A stretch of 7,649 bases of DNA. It comes from an uncultured Clostridia bacterium (lineage in GTDB: Bacteria > Bacillota > Clostridia > TANB77 > CAG-508). The DNA lies in NCBI GenBank assembly GCA_947625075.1, contig CANQMY010000048.1, positions 1-7,649 on the forward strand, read 5' to 3'. This document shows, piece by piece, positions 1-4,520 of the stretch (the first letter of the stretch is position 1; each line of letters starts with the position of its first letter). A program made the position numbers and the translations under genes. The notes below the pieces were generated by a model. The model saw only the letters and a program-made list of their open reading frames with translations. It made no database searches and was not told the DNA's origin.

Positions 1-2
1 TA

Positions 3-86
3 AACATGAATAAAGAAGATTTAGAAGGTAAGGAGCTGATAAATTACAATTTAATAGAAGGGCAACAAATATGTATGCAAAATTAA
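3..86 (+). CDS. Possible 3' end of an upstream gene (partial)
   Basis: Frame 3 is open from the window edge to a TAA at 84-86, giving about 27 residues that end in ...LIEGQQICMQN. The other two plus-strand frames hit stops almost at once. An ATG lies at 6-8, but no ribosome binding site is visible before it, so this is more likely the C-terminus of a gene entering from the left than a complete small gene. It ends 31 bases before the flavin-reductase-like gene, a spacing that would suit co-transcription. The tail is too short to identify a family. Confidence 0.4.
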   Translation, partial: NMNKEDLEGKELINYNLIEGQQICMQN

Positions 87-117
87 ATTATTTTAATAAG
101 AGAGGAGATAAAATATA

Positions 118-669
118 ATGAGAAAAAATATTAAAATTACAGAAGGAATATTTCCAATGCCTGTATTAATGGTGTCAACATATAATGAGGATGGAAGTGT
201 AAATGTTATGAATGCAGCATGGGGAATGATGTTAGAAAGAAATCAAATTGTATTAAACTTAACTGAAACTCACAAAACAGTTAAAAATATTAAAGAAAGG
301 AAAGCTTTTACAGTATCTATTGCAGATAGTAAACATGTAGTTGAAGCAGATTATTTTGGAGTTGTGTCAGGAAATAATACACCTAATAAATTTGAAAATA
401 GCAAATTAACTGCAATTAAATCGGAAAATGTAGATGCTCCAATTATAAATGAATTTCCAATTTGTTTAGAATGTGAATTTATAGAATATAAAGATTGTGG
501 AGTAGTAGGAAAAGTAGTAAATATAACTGCTGATGAAAGTGTAATGAATGGAGACAATGTAGATATATCTAAAGTATCAGCTATAGCATTTGATCCATAT
601 ACACATGGATATTATAAAGTAACTGAAAGGGTTGGAGATGCATTTAAAGATGGATTTAAAATAAAATAA
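118..669 (+). CDS. Flavin reductase-like / FMN-binding split-barrel protein
   Basis: The 183-residue protein resembles the flavin reductase-like (DIM6/NTAB) family: cytoplasmic split-barrel proteins that bind FMN and usually reduce flavins or work with electron carriers. Supporting features are the N-terminal stretch around residues 14-35 (PMPVLMVST, DGSVNVMNAAW), typical of the FMN-phosphate side of this fold, followed by LTETHKTVKNIKERKAFTVSI at about 48-68, which corresponds to the family's conserved 'T..NI......F.VNI' region. The length is normal for the single-domain family. The start is supported by a GAGGAGA ribosome binding site about 9 bases upstream. No signal peptide or membrane segment is seen. 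The substrate cannot be told from sequence. In anaerobes such proteins are often linked to redox or oxygen-stress metabolism, but nothing beside this gene fixes that role. Confidence 0.85.
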   Translation: MRKNIKITEGIFPMPVLMVSTYNEDGSVNVMNAAWGMMLERNQIVLNLTETHKTVKNIKERKAFTVSIADSKHVVEADYFGVVSGNNTPNKFENSKLTAIKSENVDAPIINEFPICLECEFIEYKDCGVVGKVVNITADESVMNGDNVDISKVSAIAFDPYTHGYYKVTERVGDAFKDGFKIK

Positions 670-707
670 ATTTATTAATTTTTAGTAATTGAGCTTGAAA
701 ATATTAA

Positions 708-736
708 TTGATTTAAAAAAATTTAAATTATATAAA
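708..736 (+). promoter_or_regulatory. Putative sigma-A promoter of the Nudix gene
   Basis: TTGATT at 708-713 and TATAAA at 731-736 are separated by 17 bases. Transcription would begin near 743, almost on top of the first possible start codons of the downstream gene. The message would then be nearly leaderless for the ATG at 746, or have a short leader for the ATG at 758. AT-rich sequence produces such matches by chance, so confidence is moderate. Confidence 0.45.
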
Positions 737-745
737 GCAAAATGA

Positions 746-1129
746 ATGGAAAAAGATATGATAGATGTAGTTGCGGGAATAATATGGAAAGATAATAAAT
801 TTTTAATAGCAAAAAGAAATGCCAAAAAGGATCAAGGAAATTTGTGGGAATTTCCTGGTAGAAAAGTTGAAAAAGGTGAGTCATATGAAAATGCTCTTGT
901 AAGGGAGATAAAAGAAGAATTTAATGCTGACATACAAGTTAAAGAATATATTGGAGAAAAAAATCATCATTATCCAGAAAAAGATATAAAGTTAATATTT
1001 TACAAGGCAATTTTAATAAGTGAAAATATTGAATTATTAGAACATGAAGATTATAGATGGATAACGAAAGAAGATAAAGATAAATTTGAATTTACAGATG
1101 CAGATAAAGCTATATTTGATCTAATATAG
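746..1129 (+). CDS. MutT-type Nudix hydrolase with altered Nudix box
   Basis: This 127-residue protein has the size and layout of (deoxy)nucleoside triphosphate pyrophosphohydrolases of the MutT type, which sanitise oxidised nucleotides such as 8-oxo-dGTP in the cytoplasm. The N-terminal strand VVAGIIWKDNKFLIAKR (8-24) and LWEFPG (33-38) are characteristic. The Nudix box runs from about residue 39 to 61 and keeps E45, R53, E54, E57 and E58, the Mg2+-binding helix (REIKEE). However, the box's invariant first glycine is Arg39 (codon AGA where GGA is expected), so activity may be impaired. The start is uncertain. ATG at 746 has no clear ribosome binding site and lies close to the predicted transcription start. 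The in-frame ATG at 758 gives a more usual MutT N-terminus (MIDVVAGIIW) and has a weak GGA-containing leader. Confidence 0.85.
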   Translation: MEKDMIDVVAGIIWKDNKFLIAKRNAKKDQGNLWEFPGRKVEKGESYENALVREIKEEFNADIQVKEYIGEKNHHYPEKDIKLIFYKAILISENIELLEHEDYRWITKEDKDKFEFTDADKAIFDLI

Positions 1130-1229
1130 GAGCAAGCTACAAAGTAAATTAATAATAAAAATTATGACAATACTATTTTTTAATGCAATTATAATGCAAT
1201 TGTAAAATTTCTGGTATATTTTTAGATAA

Positions 1230-1267
1230 TTTGAACTACTTTTAATAAAAATTAAAAATGGTTCAAA
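1230..1267. repeat. Long imperfect palindrome (stem-loop)
   Basis: The arms at 1230-1246 and 1251-1267 pair over 17 positions with one mismatch and one G-T wobble around an AAAA loop (outer TTTGAAC/GTTCAAA, inner TTTTAAT/ATTAAAA). Neither strand has a good T-run directly after it, so it is not a clear terminator. It is the first of three stem-loops in the gene-free stretch 1130-1343. The second (GATAAAT 1273-1279 with ATTTATC 1294-1300) is weak. Apart from these, I see no coding signal in 1130-1343. Confidence 0.5.
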
Positions 1268-1301
1268 AAACTGATAAATGAATATATTAAGCTATTTATC
1301 G

Positions 1302-1333
1302 AAAAAAAGAAATTACCCAAAATGAGTAATTTC
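1302..1333 (-). terminator. Intrinsic terminator, probably the original tRNA-Pro terminator
   Basis: On the minus strand GAAATTAC (1333-1326 as GAAATTAC; partner at 1316-1309) forms an 8-bp stem closed by a 9-base loop and followed at once by seven T residues (1308-1302). No minus-strand gene now ends here, but the orphan tRNA-Pro 3' fragment at 1344-1366 reads straight into it, with the hairpin 10 bases after the CCA end. The simplest reading is that this is the chromosomal terminator of tRNA-Pro, left behind when an element inserted into the tRNA gene. Confidence 0.7.
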
Positions 1334-1343
1334 AAATAGTATT

Positions 1344-1366
1344 TGGTCGAGGTGACAGGGATCGAA
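1344..1366 (-). repeat. Left attachment-site repeat: orphan 3' end of tRNA-Pro
   Basis: These 23 bp are identical to 4279-4301, and identity stops on both sides (1343 T versus 4278 A; 1367 T versus 4302 C). Read on the minus strand they are the T-loop, the 3' T-stem strand, the 3' acceptor strand, the discriminator base and CCA of tRNA-Pro. The rest of the tRNA is missing, so this is the displaced att copy and not a functional RNA gene. Confidence 0.9.
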
Positions 1367-1374
1367 TGTGATTT

Positions 1375-1401
1375 AGTTAATATTATATAATAATATTAAC
1401 T
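1375..1401. repeat. Perfect 12-bp inverted repeat next to the left att site
   Basis: AGTTAATATTAT (1375-1386) and its exact complement (1390-1401) are separated by three bases and begin 9 bp inside the left att repeat. The composition is entirely A/T apart from one G/C pair. Possible roles are a protein-binding site for recombination (excisionase or host factor) or a chance AT palindrome. Confidence 0.5.
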
Positions 1402-1483
1402 ATCTCAAACTATTATGATTTCAATATATATAACGGATATAAGTATTATAAAATTTCATAATTTTATATATCTTTTTATAAGT

Positions 1484-1503
1484 TCCGTCACTTTTTCGTC
1501 ACT
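1484..1503 (+). repeat. Left copy of terminal 20-bp repeat (putative integrase arm site)
   Basis: The sequence carries two GTCAC boxes at 1487-1491 and 1498-1502, spaced 11 bp apart. It matches 17 of 20 positions with 4188-4207 in the same orientation. It lies about 118 bp inside the left att repeat. Tyrosine integrases of the lambda/Tn916 type bind paired short direct repeats in the arms flanking the core, so this is a plausible arm-type site. The function is inferred. Confidence 0.55.
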
Positions 1504-1690
1504 ATATTATATAGTATATTTAATATTTATATATAAAGTATGTAAAATAAAATCTATAAAAGTATTTTAGAGATTATTATTAAATATAAGCTAAAAATAT
1601 ATTTACAGTTTGTTTAGTTAACAAAGCTTGGTATATTAAGAATAAGCTTATCTCTTATGCAACATTTGATAAATTTTAATACATATACAT

Positions 1691-1742
1691 AAAAATTAAA
1701 AATCACAGAAAACATTACTTTTTTAGTTATGATTTCTGTGAT
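1691..1742 (-). terminator. Intrinsic terminator of the zinc-ribbon/DUF5050-like gene
   Basis: On the minus strand ATCACAGAAA (1742-1733) pairs perfectly with its partner at 1711-1702 across a 21-base loop, followed by a T-rich tract (TTTT, AA, TTTTT down to 1691). It stands 118 bases after the stop codon of the minus-strand gene ending at 1861. The plus strand has no comparable T-run after the hairpin. Confidence 0.6.
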
Positions 1743-1860
1743 AAAATTATTTATATAAAATATTTTATTTTTTCATAAGTATGTATCTAGTATAATAGCG
1801 TAACATATATTGCATACTAAACTAGCATAATTAATAATATATATTAATGTATCTAAAGTT

Positions 1861-2967
1861 TTATATATTAGTATTAAATTGTAATTTTTCCTGTGTTTTA
1901 TTATTTATATCAATATAGTATAATGTGGTACTTATATTTGCTGAAAATAATCCGTCAGTCTTTCTATTAGAGTAATATAATACACCATCAAATAATTGCA
2001 ATCTGTATATATCATTTTCTACATTTTCTAATATTGGTTCTTCTAATTGATTATCTATTGAAATCTTTATTATACTTTTTTCTGATGACAAATAAACATA
2101 TATATAATTATCACTAATTACAAAATTTGAAGTGATACCGTTTTTTATTGTACGAATGGATTTATCTACCAAATTAATACTTTTTAATTCATCTGCGACT
2201 TTATATATGATTATATTATCATTATAGTAAAAACTGGAAATAGTTTCATCAATTAATATCTCAACTGTATCAGTGCTTATATTTCTCCTATTTAATTTGT
2301 GTGAGCTAGCATCAATGTAATAAATATAATTATCAAAAATTTGAAAATTTCCCTCTGTATACTCTGCTACTAAGTCTTTTTTATTTCCAGATAAAGTAGT
2401 TTTATATATATTTTGACCATTTTTTTCTCTATAATATAAATAATTGTCACAGATAAATAAATCCGTAGCTTCGTATTTATTATCAGAAATCCATGTAATT
2501 CCTTCAGAATCTAATGTATCTAAATCTATATAACAAATTCCATTATATTTCGATATATAAAATAATTTATTATTAAGTATATTAAAAGAAAAACCGTCAT
2601 ATTCAGATAATCTTATTACTTGTTTTGTTTTCAAATTATATTTATATATTCCTTCTTTAAAATTTGATACGGTTTTATTTAATACCTCACTATTTCCATT
2701 ACTAAATATTAGCCAATCACCATACTTTATAAAATTATCAGTATAAGAGGTCAAATTAAATATTTGATTACCATAAGAATTATTAATTCTATTGTTACTT
2801 ACTTTTTTATAAAAATTAATTAATATTAATAATGATATTAATATAAAAACTGTTAATATAATTATTAAATTTTTAGTTTTTGACTTTATATGAAATCCAC
2901 AATAAGGACACTTCTTTACAGTATCTGATATTTCTTTTCCACACTCTTTACATTTTATTAATGCCAT
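1861..2967 (-). CDS. Zinc-ribbon, single-pass membrane protein with DUF5050-like propeller
   Basis: The 368-residue protein has three parts. Residues 1-24 form a zinc ribbon with CKEC (6-9) and CPYC (20-23). Residues 34-53 are a hydrophobic membrane segment flanked by lysines. The rest is a beta-rich domain with repeated D-N/G-x-[IL]-Y-Y-type motifs (FICDNYLYYR 171-180, FDNYIYYID 211-219, ISDNYIYVY 284-292, LFDGVLYY 325-332), each followed by a basic strand and turn. This pattern matches DUF5050-type proteins, predicted six-bladed beta-propellers of Firmicutes. The predicted topology is zinc ribbon inside and propeller outside. A strong AGGAGGT site seven bases upstream supports the start. 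The gene is divergent from the XRE regulator inside the element and shares its operator-like region. The molecular function is unknown; sensing or ligand binding at the surface is a guess. Confidence 0.85.
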   Translation of the reverse strand: MALIKCKECGKEISDTVKKCPYCGFHIKSKTKNLIIILTVFILISLLILINFYKKVSNNRINNSYGNQIFNLTSYTDNFIKYGDWLIFSNGNSEVLNKTVSNFKEGIYKYNLKTKQVIRLSEYDGFSFNILNNKLFYISKYNGICYIDLDTLDSEGITWISDNKYEATDLFICDNYLYYREKNGQNIYKTTLSGNKKDLVAEYTEGNFQIFDNYIYYIDASSHKLNRRNISTDTVEILIDETISSFYYNDNIIIYKVADELKSINLVDKSIRTIKNGITSNFVISDNYIYVYLSSEKSIIKISIDNQLEEPILENVENDIYRLQLFDGVLYYSNRKTDGLFSANISTTLYYIDINNKTQEKLQFNTNI

Positions 2968-3022
2968 TTATTTTACCTCCTATATTTTATTTAATATATT
3001 GTGCATATCTTTTGAATTTTGT

Positions 3023-3082
3023 ATATAACTTGCTACACTTTTAGTTATATTATCACAGTTATAGTTATATTGCAACAGTTTT
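3023..3082. promoter_or_regulatory. Three tandem 20-bp repeats: candidate operator of the XRE regulator
   Basis: Units at 3043-3062 and 3063-3082 share AGTTATAT and [A/C]ACAGTT in phase (16-17 of 20 identical). The preceding 20 bp (3023-3042) carries a weaker copy with TTGCTACACTTTT in place of TTGCAACAGTTTT (13 of 20 against the third unit). The 20-bp period is about two helical turns, so bound proteins would sit on one face of the DNA. The block lies between the divergent zinc-ribbon gene (start 2967) and the XRE gene (start 3139), the expected place for autoregulation by the XRE protein. I could not fix a convincing -35/-10 pair for either gene. Confidence 0.5.
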
Positions 3083-3138
3083 AGATTATTTTCATAAACT
3101 TATACTGATACTAAAATAATATATATGAGGTATAATTT

Positions 3139-3471
3139 ATGAAAAATATTAATTATAAAGAAATGGGAGAAAGAATAAAGGAAGGGAGAGTTAGATTAAA
3201 AATTACTCAAGAAAAACTTTCTGAACTTATAGAAGTTAGTCCATCCTATATTAGTGAAATTGAAAGAGGATCTAGTATATGTAGTTTAGCAGTTTTAGTT
3301 AATATTGCTGAAGCGTTAAACTTAGATATAGAAACACTAGTAAATGGAACAAATAAAAATAATATTGATACTACTTTTTCGAAGATATTAGACGAGATTC
3401 CTGAAATATATAAAAATAAATATATAGAGATATGTATAAATATATCAAATTGTTTTAAAACTTCAATATAA
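3139..3471 (+). CDS. XRE/Cro-family helix-turn-helix transcriptional regulator
   Basis: The 110-residue protein begins with a Cro/C1-type helix-turn-helix at about residues 9-67. The second helix is around QEKLSELI (24-31) and the recognition helix around SPSYISEIERG (34-44), followed by the usual SLAVLVNIAEALNLDIETLV tail. Residues 70-110 form a short C-terminal extension (FSKILDEIPEIYKNKYIEICINI) that may be a dimerisation helix. A GAGGT site seven bases upstream supports the ATG. Regulators of this type control prophage and ICE genes, usually by repressing divergent promoters. The three 20-bp repeats just upstream are natural binding sites. The likely targets are its own promoter and the zinc-ribbon/DUF5050-like gene; this is inferred from layout. 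Confidence 0.9.
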   Translation: MKNINYKEMGERIKEGRVRLKITQEKLSELIEVSPSYISEIERGSSICSLAVLVNIAEALNLDIETLVNGTNKNNIDTTFSKILDEIPEIYKNKYIEICINISNCFKTSI

Positions 3472-3488
3472 AAATTCTTATACAAATT

Positions 3489-3536
3489 AAAAAAATTTCG
3501 GGGATATACTCTTGCAGTCAAGAATGATATGTCCCC
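3489..3536 (-). terminator. Strong interrupted stem-loop, probable minus-strand terminator
   Basis: GGGGATATA (3500-3508) pairs with 3528-3536 (nine pairs, one G-T), and after a small asymmetric internal loop TCTTG/CAAGA pairs around a CAGT tetraloop. On the minus strand the stem is followed, after four bases, by seven T residues (3495-3489), 88 bases beyond the stop of the 93-codon ORF. On the plus strand the following sequence is poor in T. The GC-rich, bulged stem stands out in this AT-rich region and could also be a remnant of a transposon end or a structured RNA. Confidence 0.5.
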
Positions 3537-3623
3537 TCCATCTCTTTATACAATGTAGGAAATGTATGTAAATTCATAAAGTTTATTTTTTATAATAATA
3601 TAGAATATAAAAATAATAAAGTT

Positions 3624-3905
3624 TTAAAATTTACCTACATTATCTACACTTTTTTGATAATTATCTTTAATATTCATTAAATAATTTACACCTTTACTAT
3701 TTCTCTTTATTTTTATTGCTTCAGGGAAATTATTTTCGATTTTACTTAATGCACGACCTATAGCCTGTCCAGATGCATTTGGAAAAAATTTATCTAATAA
3801 TTTTTTATTAGTCCATGATTCTTTTTTACTTGAATCAAAGTCAATCATATTAAGTAACTCTTCTTCATAAGGTAAAAATTCTGTGTACTTAAGGTTATTT
3901 TTCAT
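3624..3905 (-). CDS. Small protein with possible winged-helix domain (hypothetical)
   Basis: The 93-residue product is rich in lysine and acidic residues. I do not recognise its family. The stretch ESWTNKKLLDKFFPNASGQAIGRALSKIENNFPEAIKIKRNSKGVNYLM (about 29-77) looks like helix-helix-wing, as in small DNA-binding domains, with a basic wing (KIKRNSKG). A weak GAGAG site six bases before the ATG offers some support for this start. The frame stays open upstream of the ATG, into sequence antisense to the integrase remnant. The ORF could therefore be the C-terminal fragment of a larger element gene, such as a replication protein, truncated by the deletion that also removed the front of the integrase. 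It probably belonged to the element. Function unknown. Confidence 0.5.
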   Translation of the reverse strand: MKNNLKYTEFLPYEEELLNMIDFDSSKKESWTNKKLLDKFFPNASGQAIGRALSKIENNFPEAIKIKRNSKGVNYLMNIKDNYQKSVDNVGKF

Positions 3906-3924
3906 AATTAACTCTCTTTCGGTT

Positions 3925-4146
3925 GAAAATATTAAAACATATAATAAAAAATATAATTTAAAATATATTACATTTCACGCATTAAGACATACAAGTATTT
4001 CTTTACAGATAAGTAGTGGCATACAAGCACAAATAGGTCATTCAAATGTAGCTATAACTCATAGTATTTATTCACATTTTTTTGATAATGGATTTAAAGA
4101 AATAGCGGATAAGATGGATAATTTCTTGCAAGTAAAGATAGTCTAA
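3925..4146 (+). pseudogene. int: Tyrosine integrase, C-terminal remnant
   Basis: From codon 3925 the frame reads as the end of a tyrosine recombinase. YITFHALRHT carries the box-II HxxR, IGHSN the later histidine, and IYSHFF the nucleophilic tyrosine, followed by the usual ADKMDNFL tail. The N-terminal arm-binding and core-binding domains, and the first catalytic arginine, are absent; upstream is unrelated sequence with no integrase frame. In addition, SSGI is followed by QAQIGHS with only four residues where relatives have about nine, so roughly five codons have been lost in the catalytic domain. A frame continues back to a GTG at 3883, but those residues do not look like integrase. The fragment points towards tRNA-Pro, the normal place for int. 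It cannot be an active recombinase and probably marks the enzyme that inserted the element. Confidence 0.85.
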
Positions 4147-4184
4147 GAAGCGGTTATAATTTCCGCTTCTTTTCTATTTTTTTT
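4145..4184 (+). terminator. Intrinsic terminator of the integrase remnant
   Basis: AAGAAGCGG (4145-4153) and CCGCTTCTT (4163-4171) form a perfect 9-bp stem with a 9-base loop, overlapping the stop codon and followed by a T-rich tract (TTCTATTTTTTTT). It would stop plus-strand transcription from int before it runs against the tRNA gene. Confidence 0.8.
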
Positions 4185-4187
4185 AAA

Positions 4188-4207
4188 TCCGTCACTATTC
4201 TGTCACT
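4188..4207 (+). repeat. Right copy of terminal 20-bp repeat (putative integrase arm site)
   Basis: GTCAC boxes at 4191-4195 and 4202-4206 have the same 11-bp spacing and orientation as the left copy at 1484-1503. The copies differ at only 3 of 20 positions. This one lies 71 bp inside the right att repeat, between int and the tRNA. Paired arm sites at both ends fit a lambda-type integration complex. Confidence 0.55.
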
Positions 4208-4221
4208 TTTTAATGAAAATC

Positions 4222-4253
4222 AAAAAAGGTATCAAGTCTTAAAAACTTGATAC
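4222..4253 (-). terminator. Present terminator of tRNA-Pro
   Basis: On the minus strand GTATCAAGT (4253-4245) pairs perfectly with its partner at 4237-4229 across a 7-base loop, followed after one C by six T residues (4227-4222). It begins 25 bases after the tRNA CCA end and lies inside the element, so it came with the element and now ends the tRNA transcript. Confidence 0.8.
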
Positions 4254-4278
4254 TCTAATGCTTTGATATATAAAATGA

Positions 4279-4301
4279 TGGTCGAGGTGACAGGGATCGA
4301 A
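4279..4301 (-). repeat. Right attachment-site repeat within tRNA-Pro
   Basis: This is the 23-bp copy matching 1344-1366, running from the T-loop to the CCA of the tRNA. As it is the copy joined to the rest of the tRNA, it came from the element's own att site and rebuilt the gene after integration. Confidence 0.9.
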
Positions 4302-4354
4302 CCTGCGGCCTCATGGTCCCAAACCACGCGCTCTACCAACTGAGCCACACCTCG
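4279..4354 (-). tRNA. tRNA-Pro (anticodon TGG), CCA encoded
   Basis: The minus strand gives a complete 76-base cloverleaf: acceptor CGAGGTG/CACCTCG, D-arm with GCTC/GAGC, anticodon stem CGTGG/CCATG (one G-T pair) around the loop TTTGGGA with anticodon TGG at 4321-4319, T-arm GCAGG-TTCGATC-CCTGT, discriminator A and an encoded CCA (4281-4279). It is the target of the integrated element; its last 23 bases are the att core, so the tRNA has been restored and remains intact. It reads towards the left, from a good promoter at 4373-4401 to the terminator at 4222-4253. Confidence 0.98.
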
Positions 4355-4372
4355 AAAAATATGTACCCATAT

Positions 4373-4401
4373 ATAATAACATAAAATAAAAAGAAATTCA
4401 A
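4373..4401 (-). promoter_or_regulatory. tRNA-Pro promoter
   Basis: On the minus strand TTGAAT (4401-4396) and TATTAT (4378-4373) are spaced by 17 bases, and the -10 is preceded by TGT, an extended -10. The predicted start lies about 10 bases before the mature 5' end of tRNA-Pro. Confidence 0.7.
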
Positions 4402-4460
4402 GATATTTAGAAAAAATTATTTACATTTTACTTAATTTATATTGTACTATTAAAAAAATA

Positions 4461-4490
4461 TTGATTTTATAAAAATAATTAATATATAAT
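4461..4490 (+). promoter_or_regulatory. Promoter of the superoxide reductase gene
   Basis: TTGATT (4461-4466) and a perfect TATAAT (4485-4490) are spaced by 18 bases. The start point would be near 4497, some 24 bases before the ATG at 4521, leaving room for the GGAGG site. Confidence 0.65.
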
Positions 4491-4498
4491 AATTAAAA
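4484..4498. promoter_or_regulatory. PerR-box-like sequence over the -10
   Basis: These 15 bases match the Bacillus/Clostridium PerR box (TTATAATnATTATAA) at 12 of 14 defined positions and cover the -10 element, where a bound repressor would block transcription. PerR is known to control superoxide reductase and rubrerythrin genes in clostridia. The sequence is all A/T, so a chance match in this background is quite possible. Confidence 0.4.
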
Positions 4499-4520
4499 TA
4501 AATATATGGAGGAAATAAAT

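Larger units (their letters stand above)
1402..1860. other. Gene-free AT-rich end of the element
   Basis: No credible reading frame is seen on either strand. The stretch holds the left GTCAC pair (1484-1503) and the terminator of the downstream minus-strand gene (1691-1742), described separately. The remainder is low-complexity A/T sequence without recognisable motifs. It probably marks an att-proximal non-coding arm or the site of earlier deletions in the element. Confidence 0.5.
1344..4301. mobile_element. Decayed integrative element inserted in tRNA-Pro
   Basis: The element is bounded by a perfect 23-bp direct repeat of the tRNA-Pro 3' end (1344-1366 and 4279-4301). Integration into a tRNA 3' end with reconstruction of the tRNA is the classic behaviour of tyrosine-recombinase elements such as prophages, ICEs and genomic islands. 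A C-terminal integrase remnant lies next to the intact tRNA, where int usually sits. Inside are a zinc-ribbon/DUF5050-like membrane protein, an XRE regulator, a 93-codon ORF and related 20-bp repeats near both ends. At about 2.9 kb, with no structural, replication or conjugation module and a truncated integrase, it is most likely a remnant that cannot move by itself. The outline is well supported by sequence; the class of the parent element is unknown. Confidence 0.85.

Noticed and set aside
351..557. Minus-strand 68-codon frame inside the flavin-reductase-like gene
   Set aside because: It is antisense to a well-supported gene and shows no recognisable motif, so it is a shadow frame.
1344..1366. 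A second tRNA-Pro gene
   Set aside because: Only the last 23 bases of the tRNA are present; the 5' acceptor strand, D-arm and anticodon arm are absent. It is an att remnant.
3023..3082. CRISPR-like array
   Set aside because: The units are only 20 bp and directly adjacent, with no spacers, no further repeats and no cas genes; an operator fits better.
1861..3471. Toxin-antitoxin pair made of the membrane protein and XRE regulator
   Set aside because: The genes are divergent instead of tandem, and the 368-residue membrane propeller is unlike known toxins; nothing in the sequence supports toxicity.
3246..3521. Minus-strand 91-codon frame opposite the XRE gene
   Set aside because: It is the antisense of a clear helix-turn-helix gene, has hydrophobic AT-driven composition, and offers no separate evidence of coding.
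3883..3924. GTG-initiated extension of the integrase remnant
   Set aside because: The residues (MYLRLFFIINSLSV) do not resemble integrase and overlap the opposite-strand ORF. The GTG is probably just the first available start in an open stretch.
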